From Cyclaneusma minus (Eukaryota > Ascomycota > Leotiomycetes > Marthamycetales > Marthamycetaceae), in contig JAKZHN010000040.1 of the NCBI GenBank assembly GCA_037179335.1, positions 186,001-250,000 of the forward strand: 64,000 nucleotides of DNA. Direction: 5' to 3'. Under the pieces are notes generated by a model, which was given only the letters and a program-made list of their open reading frames with translations, was not told the DNA's origin and ran no database searches. The first letter of the stretch is position 1. The number at the start of each line of letters is the position of its first letter. Below are positions 34,248 to 44,607 of this stretch, in pieces. A program made the position numbers and the translations under genes.

Positions 34248-37200
34248 ATGTACATCAAGCAGATTATCATCCAGGGGTTCAAGAGGTATGCCATACACTC
34301 AATCCGCAGTCAGCTCGCTCTAACGCGTCATCAGTTACAAGGAGCAGACCGTCATCGAGCCCTTCTCTCCCAAGCACAATGTAATCGTCGGTCGCAATGG
34401 TTCTGGGAAAAGTAACTTTTTCGCCGCAATTCGTTTCGTCCTCAGCGATGACTACACGCAGATGGGTCGCGAGGAGCGCCAGGCTCTTCTCCACGAAGGA
34501 TCTGGATCAGCTGTCATGTCGGCATTTGTCGAGATCGTCTTCGATAACAGCGACGACCGTTTCCCGACCGGTAACAAGGAAGTCATTCTGCGCCGTACCA
34601 TTGGACAGAAGAAGGACGAATACTCTCTCGACAAGAAGAACGCGACGAAGACTGATGTCATGAACCTCCTCGAGTCTGCCGGTTTCTCGCGATCCAACCC
34701 CTACTACATCGTACCTCAAGGTCGTGTCACCACTTTGACGAATATGAAGGATGCCCAGCGTCTGAACCTACTCAAGGAAGTCGCTGGTACGCAAGTTTAC
34801 GAAGCACGCCGATCTGAGTCGCTCAGAATTATGAACGACACGAACAACAAGAAGGCGAAAATCGACGAGCTGCTGGAGTACATCAAAGATCGTCTCAGTG
34901 AACTTGAGGAGGAAAAGGAGGAGCTCCGCGGATACCAGGAGAAGGACAAGGAACGAAGATGTCTGGAGTACACATTCTATCGCCGGGAGCAGGAGCAAAT
35001 AGGCCTCGCCCTAGACGAGCTTGAGGAGAGCCGTCAGGGTGGCATTGAGGGTACAGATGAGAACCGAGAGGCCTTTATGGAAGGCGAGCGTGCGATCGCC
35101 AAGTTGGACGTTGAGATCAACAAGTTAAATCGACAAATGGAGCTTTTGAGACTTGAGCGAAGGCAACTCGAGGAGGACCGAAAGGACACAGCCAAGGCTC
35201 AGGCAAAGGTGGAGTTGGAGGTGAAGACTCTTACAGATGGTCAATCAGCCTCTGAACAAGCACGCCAGAGATACCAGCAGGAACTTGACTCTGTCCAGCA
35301 AGAAATCGCTCAGAAAGAAGCTGAACTAGCCAAGATTCTTCCCACCTACAACAAGCGTAGAGGAGAGGAACATGGGGTCAAGACTGAGCTGGATAGTGCT
35401 GATGCGACTATTCAACGTCTCTATGCCAAACAAGGCCGAAATCAGCGCTTCAAGAACAAGGCCGAGCGAGACAAGTACCTCCGAAACGAAATCGAGGAGA
35501 ACAACAACACTCTGTCGACACACAAGGCAAGTCGACTGGAGGCAGATGAGGAAATCCTGGCACTTCAGAAGCAAATCAAGAAGCTTGAGGCCGAAATCGC
35601 TGCATTACGAGAGCGCTTGGAAGGCTTCGGTGATAAGAGACAAGAACTAGCAGACGCTGTTACCACGGCAAAGGAAACCTTAGACACGCTGTCCGAAGAA
35701 AGAAAGCTCCTTCGCCGGGAGGATGACAAGCTGGGTTCAATCACTGAGAGTGCTCGCCACGAGGTGAGCCGCGCCGAAAAGGATTTATCTCATACCATGG
35801 ACGCTGCAACGGCTCGAGGTCTCGCTACAGTAAGACGACTCAAGCGAGAGAGAAATATCCAAGGTGCTTACGGTCCTATCGCCGAGTTGATGGAGGTCCA
35901 AGAAGCGTATCGTATTGCTGTTGAACAGACTGCCGGGAACAGTCTGTTTCATTATGTGGTCGACACGTCAGATACTGCCACGCTATTGATGAACGCACTA
36001 CATCAAGAACGAGGTGGTCGTCTGACATTCGTTCCATTGAATCAGATAAGGATGCGCAATACCAACATGCCAAAGGCAAACGATGCTGTCCCGATGGTCT
36101 CTAGGATCAAGTTTGACAAGAGATACGAAAAAGCTTTCGACAATGTTTTCGGAAACACCATCATCTGTCCCAATCTTACCATCGCCGGTCAATACTCTCG
36201 CAGCCATGGAGTCGATGCCATTACCCCTGATGGTGACACCACTAACAAGAAGGGAGCAATGACTGGAGGCTACATAGACCCTCGCAGGTCTAGGTTAGAA
36301 GCGGTCAAGAAGTTGAACCACTGGCGTGATGAGTACGAGAAGCTGCGAGCTCGGCAATCTGAAATCGCTCGAGAAATCGAGCAGAAAGACCAGGAGATTA
36401 CTCGATGCATGGGCGAACTCAACAAAGCTGAGCAGAAGCTTAAGCAACTCGAGGATGGCCATGGGCCGTTACGTGATGATCTCAAGAACAAGAATTTCTA
36501 CGTTGACCGACTCAGGGGACAACTTGATACTAAGACCCGCCACAAGGAGAGGATCAACACCGAATCGACACGGCTGGATGAACAGATTAGTGCCTATGAA
36601 GCTGAGTTGGCTTCCGCATTCAAGCAGACTCTAACCGACGAGGAAGAGCAACAGCTAGAACAGCTCAACTCCAAGGTCGGTGAACTGCGAGCCAAATGGA
36701 ACAAGCTCAGCAAATCCCGGCGTGAGCTTGAGAATCGCAAGAATCTGTTGGAGGTGGACCTGCGGGAGAACTTGCGTCTCAAACTTGATCAGCTCAACAA
36801 CCAAAGCTTTGAGGCGGCCACCGGCGGTACAACGGGCAATTTGAAGGAGTCCCAGCGAGAGTTGAAGCGTGTCACCAAGGCTGCTGCGGCGATCGAGGCT
36901 AAGCTGGAGGAGAATGAACAGAAGATTGATGAGACGGAAACGCAGATTTCAGATCATCAGAAAGATAAGGCCACCAGAGAGCAGAATCAGCAGGAGATCG
37001 CAAGAGCTATTGAGAAGTACCAAAAGCGGATGGAGAAGAGCATCACGAAGAAGGCTCTCCTGACCACTTCTGCAGCCGAATGCGCTCGTAACATTCGAGA
37101 TCTTGGTGCCCTTCCCGATGAAGCATTTGAGCGATTCGAGAAAACTGATAACAAGACCGTAAGTATTTTGTAATCATCCAACGATGGCCAACCATACTGA

Positions 37201-38058
37201 CTCGCTACAGATCACGAACCGCCTCAAGAAGGTGAACGAAGCACTCAAAAAGTACAAGCACGTCAACAAGAAAGCCTTCGAGCAATACAACAACTTCACC
37301 AGTCAGCGCGAGACTCTCGAGAAGCGCCGAAAGGAACTCGAGTCTTCCCAGCAATCCATCGAAGAGCTCGTCGAAGTCCTTGATCAGCGAAAAGACGAAG
37401 CCATCGAGCGAACCTTCAAGCAAGTCTCCAAAGAATTCGCCCAGATCTTCGAGCGTCTCGTGCCAGCCGGTCGCGGCCGTCTTGTCATCCAGCGCAAGAC
37501 AGATGCCAGACGTGGCGGCGAGGAGGAAACTGATGAAGAGGCGAAAGAGAGTGTGGAGAATTACATTGGCGTGGGTATCAGCGTGTCGTTCAACAGCAAG
37601 CATGATGAACAGCAGCGTATCCAGCAACTTAGTGGTGGGCAAAAGAGTGAGTTCCTCCAACTTCCCCCTTTCTTCCATACAAAGCCCTCGAAGCATTTAC
37701 TAACACATCACCCACAGGTTTGTGCGCTCTCGCCCTCGTCTTCGCAATCCAACAATGCGACCCCGCGCCCTTCTACCTCTTCGACGAAATCGACGCCAAC
37801 CTGGATGCACAGTACCGAACCGCCGTGGCCCAAATGCTCCAATCCATCTCGGAACAGCAAAGCTCGCAGAACGAAGATGACGAGGGTGCGTCGCAGGGTG
37901 CGGCTATGAGTGGACAGTTTATCTGTACCACTTTTAGGCCGGAGATGGTGCTCGTGGCGGATAAGTGTTATGGAGTCACGTTCCATAATAAGACGAGTGG
38001 GATTGATGTGGTGAGTCGGGAGGAGGCGTTGAAGTTTGTTGAGGGGCAGAAGTCTTAA
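34248..38058 (+). CDS. SMC3: Structural maintenance of chromosomes protein 3 (cohesin)
   Basis: Cohesin ATPase subunit that holds sister chromatids together with SMC1 and the kleisin, acting in the nucleus. Four exons by hand: 34,248-34,285, 34,335-37,158, 37,211-37,646, 37,718-38,058. The introns (49, 52 and 71 bp) carry GTATGC/GTAAGT/GTGAGT donors; the last has an ACTAAC branch. The product is 1,212 aa, normal for the family. Walker A is GRNGSGKSN at residues 32-40. The paired lysines QKKDEY at 105-106 match the site acetylated by Eco1/ESCO in other eukaryotes. Two long coiled coils flank a hinge (about residues 510-680, including GAYGPIAELM and KKGAMTGGYIDPRR). The signature LSGGQKS is split by intron 3 and is followed by Walker B YLFDEIDANLD and the D-loop. 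All key residues are present. No unusual composition. Confidence 0.98.
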
Positions 38059-38499
38059 AGAGGAGGTTGGTTGAGTGAAGGGAAGGGATTGTGCTTGGGT
38101 TTGCGAGGCGATGGCATGAGCTGATGTGCTGTTGGCTTCGCTGGGCTGGGTGGAATGGCGTTTGGAAGGATGGGGCGCGTCACTTGGTGATATCCTGCGA
38201 TTGAATGCTCTGCTTTACTGTGTAAAAAAAAATGTTGCTTTGCAAGCGGTTCGAGCAGTTTGAGCAGTTCCTGGTTCTGGGCTGTAGGCTGGAGCGTTTT
38301 CGCTTTTCCCTTCGAGGAAGATGAGTATAGCGCGAATTCAACATGTGACAACTACTTCGTGTGCGTAAAGTTCATTTGATAGTCGGAATCCAAAGTGAAC
38401 ACACACTACACGAAACTAAGACTGCTCCGCGAGCTCAGGACCGGGTCTAAGTCGGCTGACTCGAATTCACGTGACCATAGCCGACTTCCATCCAAAGTT
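38059..38499. other. SMC3 3' region
   Basis: About 440 bp downstream of SMC3. Contains the likely 3' UTR and a TCACGTGA box near 38,468. No gene seen. Confidence 0.5.
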
Positions 38500-39330
38500 T
38501 TGTTGCACGTCGACTTCAGCGCACCTTCAGGGCTTGCTGTCCCCTATAGGCCCTGAATTCCCCTGTGCTCCAGGCATCCGTAGTGCTAAAAGCCCCCTGT
38601 AGCGTTACGGCTGCAGCAGCCAAGCCAACCCCTATTCCCCCAAACCCTAGGTAAGCACGGAAAAATAGTCGGGCTTGCCAGGGGCAAGCACGCAGCTTCC
38701 AATCGAACCCCAACGCTCCTCCGCGCGCTCTCCTCGCGCGCTTCGTCGCACGGAGGTCGATTATACAGTTATGCAAGTTTTTTATGCACACTGTATAAAG
38801 TGTTGCGGGTCACGGGAAAAATGGCTAATCTAAATTTTCAGATTTTTTTCTAAACTCCGAGGGAAAAAAAAACAGAGGGCTTTAGAAATTAGGGTGTGGG
38901 AAATTAAAAAGGAAAAACCAAAACTTAAGTTTAAAATTTAAATTTCTAACGAATTAAGGAGGTTCCAAATTTAGATTAAAAATTTAAATTTTTAATTAAA
39001 AACTCAGGGGTAAAAGGGATAAGTACTTTTATACCTATTTTTAATGCAAAAGTACTTTAGGAAGCCCCGGGCCAAAATCAGGGTATGGGAAATTAAAAAG
39101 GAAAAATTAAAACTTAACTTTAAAACTTAACTTTCTAACGAATTACGGACCCTTTTAGTTTAGTTGGAATTAAACTATATATCTCTAAGTTCCTAGTTTT
39201 TAAGTTTCCCACACCCTGTTAGAAATCAATACCAAATCCCACCAAAACCCTTAGGCACCCACCGTGAACGTGCAGGTTTGGCAATTTAATGATTGGAAGC
39301 ATCTAAGCCTATGACGCAATCACGGCAAAT
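38500..39330. repeat. Repeat island with direct and inverted copies
   Basis: Two parts. First, a GC-rich part (38,520-38,770) ends in an imperfect inverted repeat around TATACAGTTATGCA ... TGCACACTGTATA (38,763-38,798), which looks like a transposon terminus. Second, an AT-rich part has a 70-bp direct repeat (38,891-38,960 and 39,080-39,149; shared GGGAAATTAAAAAGGAAAAA and TTTCTAACGAATTA). The GGGTGTGGGAAA motif recurs inverted at 39,202-39,219 (TTTCCCACACCC). The minus open frame at 38,516-38,791 is arginine/alanine-rich and probably not a gene. Likely remains of one or two non-autonomous elements. Confidence 0.6.
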
Positions 39331-39338
39331 CTCCGAGG

Positions 39339-39366
39339 TCACGTGAAGTCGGCGAATATATATACC
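39339..39366 (+). promoter_or_regulatory. Promoter-like module 0 (plus TATA only)
   Basis: TCACGTGA (39,339-39,346), then GAATATATATACC (39,354-39,366) and a pyrimidine/CA-rich start-like stretch. First member of the array ending at 43,180. Confidence 0.45.
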
Positions 39367-39837
39367 GATCCGTCTCAAACCTTTTTTCAAACCAAAACAA
39401 GTTGGATCGTCTTGGTCGATTATGGCCAGGGGCGAGGGGAAGGTCGTCACTTGCTCTACTTTGCGGCTCTGGGTCCAGAAGTCGACTGCTCTATTACTCT
39501 GACCTGCTCATGGAGCTTTCTTGCTTCGACATCTATGATTGAATTGGTAGACGAGCTGCTGTTGGGGATGTTTTGCTGCTGTTGGGAGTAAGTGGTGCTG
39601 TCGCGGGGGAGATGCTGTTGCTTGGTCTTTCTGCTGTTGATTTGTTACTAGAGGCTCGACTTGGAGATCATCACTTTGATATGGCTCGAAATCGTCTTCG
39701 AACATTAGCTGGCAGTTCTGGTATGCAAGGGCCGTCCCTGGGGCTTTCATTCTGGCAGTCTTGATTGTCTTTTCGGTCCACATTGTCAGGACACACAAGC
39801 TTGCCTTCGATACCAAGAAAACAACTGCCACATTGGT

Positions 39838-40041
39838 GGTATTTATACCCCAGAGTTACATGGTGACTAAGATTCTTTGGAAGCTTGGTCACGTTCAGAG
39901 CACATGATTCGCCAGGGTCAGCTCTCGGATCACCTGACGTCTCACTCCTTGCCCGATTCCAGGAACTAACATCTGGAACTCAGGTGCCTGCAACAAGGAC
40001 TTGAAACTATGAGTCAGAAGGGCTGGCTCTTGGGTATAAAA
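39838..40041. promoter_or_regulatory. Divergent promoter-like module 1
   Basis: Minus TATA GGTATTTATACC (39,838-39,849, palindromic), with TTACATGGTGAC just upstream of it. Plus TATA GGTATAAAA (40,033-40,041). The 183 bp between them includes TCACCTGACGTCTCAC. Confidence 0.5.
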
Positions 40042-40495
40042 CTTGTGCTATCCCCGCCATCGTTTCAGCTCTTTCAACTCATAATATAGGTAACTCTCAT
40101 TATGGATCATGCTTGCAGTGTGGGAGACTCGCAGCATACGTCTCAAAACTTTGAGGTACTTTTCCCTCCTATAATTCACGTTGGACGATGGTGTCACGCG
40201 AAGCTACAAGATGAAAGCGTGAAATGAGATAAGCTACTGTCATGTAGGTACAGATTTGCTGTCATTCATGGAGCCTAGTGTTGCATAATCCCTGTGTCTT
40301 CACTGCCATCAAGCGAACACTCCCAAGGTTCTCTTGGAGTTCTGCAGTCTATCGCTGTTAGCAAACTTTGGCTATGCGGTGCTTTTCCAACACGATGCTA
40401 ATCTAGACGTCTAGATCTGCCTTCTCCAAAATCTGTCATCGAACACTTGGTTCAAGGTAATCGTTTCTGAGGTTCTAAGATGTGGGCATCGACGA

Positions 40496-40717
40496 GGATA
40501 TTTATAGCTCTGCGTATGTAGACAGTTCATCGGTGACCTCGAACCCCAAGTACTTGGACCCCTTGCTAGCGATCAGGGCCGCCGTAAGCGGCTGACTCTG
40601 AAGTTTAAACACCAGGTGACTTACAGTTTTTAGGTCTCAGGTCTTCCGGTCATCGGACAGAAGTCGTGGCAAGAATGCGTGAATATACTCGCCCAAGGAG
40701 GTCAACGGGTATAAAAA
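40496..40717. promoter_or_regulatory. Divergent promoter-like module 2
   Basis: Minus TATA GCTATAAATATCC read on the minus strand (40,496-40,508). Plus TATA GGTATAAAAA (40,708-40,717). CGGTGACC and CCAGGTGAC lie between them. Confidence 0.5.
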
Positions 40718-41165
40718 CACTCTATACGCTCTTCCTTGATCCTTCACAAGCACAACCCTTGGAGAAAAGCGACAAGTTCGGAGTAAGACCTAAACCTTTC
40801 CGACGAAAACAGTCCACCCGCATCAACTTTCGTTTTCTAAATCCGTTGGACTTTGCCCTTGACAAAGAACCATAAATAACCATGAGATGAGCTTTGAACC
40901 ACCGGCACGAGCATGGCTCCTACCGCAGGGCCTGGTGACTGTTGCTCTTGAACATGCTGTTGCTCTGTCTTCCTGCCACCGCTTTCCCGACGAAAAAAAA
41001 TCTCCCCTGTTCCTCCCAGAATCTACTCATCCGCAGCCTTCCATATCTGACGTCTTGCCGCAGCATGCTGGCTATTACACTCGAGGCTTGTACTGACCAT
41101 GAACAATCAGACATGTCAACATCCTTTTGAGTTTGAAGATCAGAGCGTTGCTTTCAACGAGCGAG

Positions 41166-41370
41166 TTTTTATACCTGAGAACCCCACTTTCTGGTCACGT
41201 GAGAGCAAGGAGGTCTAAGCTGACTTCACGAGACTTGATCTTCGATCCGCAGCTTAGAAGTCCGTCACAGTGCACGTGAGAGGCAGGAACGTTAGTAGGC
41301 AAGTCATGTGCTCGCCTAGACCAAGAAATGGATACCGTTCATCTGTGGGATTGGATCCCAGGTATAAATA
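41166..41370. promoter_or_regulatory. Divergent promoter-like module 3
   Basis: Minus TATA GGTATAAAAA (41,166-41,175 on plus coordinates), TCACGTGA (41,195-41,202), a second CACGTGA (41,273-41,279), plus TATA GGTATAAATA (41,361-41,370). Confidence 0.55.
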
Positions 41371-41793
41371 TGTATACAGGTGCAGTTTACTAGAACTCGG
41401 ATTCGATACCGTGCATGCAAAGCGTCAGCTCGTGTCAGGCCTTGCAGCTTCGGCTAGCCTCTCGGTCTTTAAGAAACGAAATGGCCGCTGAGAGCTTCCA
41501 GCGACCCAGCCGTTCACAACCTGCATATCAGGATTATTGATCTGCTACTGTCGATCTTCTCTTTGCTGTCGCGCTGGGCTGCTATTATTGCTCAACTTTT
41601 CTACCCTCGTTTTGACACCTTCATCGGGTGGCTGTCTGTCCAGACACTGGAATTGGTGGGTTGGACGTAGATACAAGCGTGACACGGAGCCTCAATTCGT
41701 AACTGTCAACGAACACTCTCTGGTCTGACTCGATCATGAAGTGGTGTCACCCTCAATGACAGAGTTGAGGAGAGAAATTGTAGCCTGTGAATA

Positions 41794-41908
41794 GATATTT
41801 ATACCCTTTTGCATCACGTGACACAGCAACTTTTGCACTATGGTCTCAGACGCACCTAGGCGAAAGACAGATTCACTGACCTTGAGGCCTATATCTAGGT
41901 ATAAATAG
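41794..41908. promoter_or_regulatory. Divergent promoter-like module 4
   Basis: Shortest module. Minus TATA GGTATAAATATC (41,794-41,805), TCACGTGA 8 bp away (41,814-41,821), plus TATA GGTATAAATAG (41,898-41,908). Confidence 0.55.
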
Positions 41909-42354
41909 TGCTGGGACTCCCACAAATTCCACCTCATATTTTTATTCCACGGGCGGCGAAATCGAAGCTTCTGGCCTTGCTCAAGATCTCCATATGGAAG
42001 CTCGATGCGCCTGAGTCTAGTCTTGCTATCTCGATCATGAAGTATTCGAAGCCTAATTCTAGGAATTGAATGCAGCTTTGCTCTTGGGACATTTGCTTCG
42101 ACTACCGTCACGACGTTAGTCTCTCCCCGTCTCCTGGTCCTTCTGTCGCTTGATTTCCCTGATCTCAAGCTGGGGGACAGGCCCTTGCTTCAAAACTTCA
42201 GAGCTGTTTACCATGACACATTCGCAAGCCTGATTCTGTGTCTCTTCTTTCTATTGTGGATAAATAGCTCTGCTCTTGTTAGGTCTAATGGCAAGCATAT
42301 AGAGACTCTGGCATGAAAAGTCTTCTATGGAGAGAAAGGCTGGTCAGGGGACAA

Positions 42355-42548
42355 TTCTTATACCTTTATTTCTTGGATTCCTAACACGTGAGAAACCCGC
42401 TGATTCAGCAAGATCAGAAATCTAGATGCGTGATGTCACGTTGGTGAGCGGCTTAGAGGTAAGTCGTGATCCACAGATAACCTCGGCCTTACAAGTAGCA
42501 AGGGCAGAACTCTGACGATATACTGTGGCGGTAACTGCTATAAATAGC
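42355..42548. promoter_or_regulatory. Divergent promoter-like module 5
   Basis: Minus TATA GGTATAAGAA (42,355-42,364), CACGTGA (42,385-42,391), palindromic GCTATAAATAGC (42,537-42,548). Confidence 0.5.
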
Positions 42549-43014
42549 CCTCTATACATTCGGACTTCACTTCTCTAACCAAAGCTAATAAAGGCAAGGG
42601 CAGGGAATCCCTAGAATCCCATCGCCAGGAACATAGGCCTGTTTTCCAATTACCCTGACCTTCTGCGGAATTCAGCAGGTAAGGATGCGTCAATTCAGTC
42701 CATTCTGGTCTTTTTTTTTTCAATGCTAGATGCTGCTGTTGCAGGAGTCCTTCACTGTCACGGCTTGGGTTTGCTGTCACTCGGCCTTTCTGGGTTCAAC
42801 CTGTGCAAACGTTGTTCTTGACTCTTTCAGTTCTTTCAGATCTTTCAGCATGCGTTAGCAACATGATACAAGGAGTAGGTGAAACATATAAGGTACGGAA
42901 ATATTTGTGAGCGCGTAGTAATGTCCGTCTTTGGCACTTCTTTTTGCCCTCCATCAGCGCCCTCTGACAAGCCTTTGTTTCCTGAAGCAAACAGTTTGTA
43001 GTCAGGGGAGGAGG

Positions 43015-43178
43015 TTTTATACCCGGCTTGGCAGCCGTAAATCACGTGCAGGACTAGTCTTCACTGGCTAAACGATGAACATACATAGATTCCAGGGCTT
43101 GGGGACGGTAGATGAGAGATCACGTGATCTGGAGTTAGGGGTAAGCTAGTAGTACTAATAGTAACTAGGTATAAATAG
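43015..43178. promoter_or_regulatory. Divergent promoter-like module 6
   Basis: Minus TATA GGTATAAAA (43,015-43,023), TCACGTG (43,042-43,048), TCACGTGA (43,122-43,129), plus TATA GGTATAAATAG (43,168-43,178). Confidence 0.55.
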
Positions 43179-43371
43179 CACCGCAGACTCAGCAGATGGA
43201 TCCTCCAAGCTTTTTATTTTTTGGGCAGAACAGCAGTTGATAATGAGTGGACGAGATTGTATGGTCTTTGACGAAGCTCTGGAAGCCAAACAGCCGTTAA
43301 GTGAAGGAGCTTATGTATAATATCACAAATCGCCTCACTAACCGGAATTGAGGCGAGGTTTTGCTCCTCGG

Positions 43372-44420
43372 TTAAGCGAAGGTTAGCGCCGGAGGAGCGA
43401 AATTCGGGAGCAGGACTTAACTTAAACACGCAGGTACACTTCGACTACTCACTACACTTCGCTCGCCCTTCCAAGCACGATTCGTCTTCTGCTCGAACCA
43501 TCCAGTCTGGGTCAATCACAACCAACGGGGAGCCTGGAGATACACAGCGCTTTCCCGAGATCGGCCAAAGCTTGTGCAGGTTTTCTCGCCGCGAGAATTG
43601 TAAGTTGTCCGTTCTTGCGTTTCACAGATATGGCAGAATACTTATCATCACGGGAAACTCACGGGTTTGCACGGCGGAATCAATCTTTTTACGAAAGAAA
43701 GAAGATGTCCAACGACCTTACTCCAACCTTGCGCAACGCCAACCCTGGACAGGTCCTACCCGCCAAAGAAGAAACTACAATTGACATACCACCGTTTTCC
43801 TGGTCAGGTGATGGAGCACGTGCTGTGCCCACGATATCACAATCACGGCGTCCCCAAACTTGTGTTAAGCGAAGTTTAGGGCCGCGAGGCGGAGGCGGGA
43901 GGCGAAGGTTAGCGCCAGAGAGCCAAAGTCAGAACAAGACTTCTAGGTTCAAAAACACTTTTATACTTCGACTTTGAAGCACGATTCGATCGACCACACG
44001 AGCACACGACCACAACTACCAGTGCGGACCCAGTCCGCTTCGGATATCACAGCAAACTACCCGAACTCGCAAGTTAAGCGAAGCGAAGTTTAGCACCGGA
44101 GCTAAACTCCTAGGTTAAAAAAGACACCTGCACTTCGATCGATTTTGATTTTTCCAAACACGACTCGATCGCCCAAGACCAACCACCCACACCCCGCGCA
44201 CCACCGCAACCGCCAGTACGTACCACTCCCCTCCTATTTATTCATGGGCTTCACGGACTTGTCGACAAACCCAGCATCACGAAAAATCTACACGTTGCGC
44301 GGCGGAACGACTTTTTGAAAATCAACGCCTTTTTTAAAAAAAAGAAACGACGCTATCTATCCCACACCCTTGCCCAACCCTGGGCAAGTCCGACCCCCTT
44401 CGAAAAAGAAATTCCATGTC
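43372..44420. repeat. Diverged tandem repeat, about three units
   Basis: Related segments start at 43,372 (AAGCGAAGGTTAGCGCCGGAG), 43,863 (TTAAGCGAAGTTTAGGGCCG) and 44,072 (TTAAGCGAAGCGAAGTTTAG). Each is followed by CTTCGA and ACGATTCG/ACGACTCGATCG. A second block repeats at 43,647-43,800 and 44,273-44,425 (GCGGCGGAAC / CACGGCGGAAT, then CCCTGGACAGGTCC / CCCTGGGCAAGTCC). The spacing of the second block (about 630 bp) resembles that of the neighbouring TATA array. Confidence 0.6.
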
Positions 44421-44607
44421 ATCAGCACACCGCCGCATTGCTGGCAAAAGCCGCGCGGGGTCACCATTTTCACGTCTTTGCCACCACCGAGACGAAAACC
44501 ACCGAAAGAAGAAGCACCGAAAAGAAAACCGCCAGAACCGATTCCACCCTCCTCCCATTATGCCATGTCGCCCCTTCCACCTCTCCACATCGCCTCTCAG
44601 AAACCAC

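Larger units (their letters stand above)
39339..43180. other. Array of alternating TATA boxes, no conserved ORF
   Basis: 3.8 kb without a convincing protein gene. Plus-strand TATA boxes lie at 39,357, 40,033, 40,708, 41,361, 41,898, 42,537 and 43,168 (spacing 537-676 bp). Minus-strand TATA boxes end at 39,849, 40,508, 41,175, 41,805, 42,364 and 43,023. They strictly alternate, giving divergent pairs 80-200 bp apart with CACGTG-type boxes between them and bodies of about 420-480 bp read convergently from both ends. Short frames after the TATA boxes (for example a 52-codon minus frame from about 42,952 starting MEGKKKCQRR) do not resemble each other. The bodies show no obvious sequence similarity by eye. 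Confidence 0.55.

Noticed and set aside
38516..38791. 91-codon minus frame as a gene
   Set aside because: Arg/Ala-rich translation of a GC-rich repeat island; no motif, likely repeat-derived.
41734..42168. 144-codon minus frame inside the TATA array as a protein gene
   Set aside because: It runs through a divergent promoter-like module and both TATA boxes; composition is basic without motif and no similar frame occurs in the other units.
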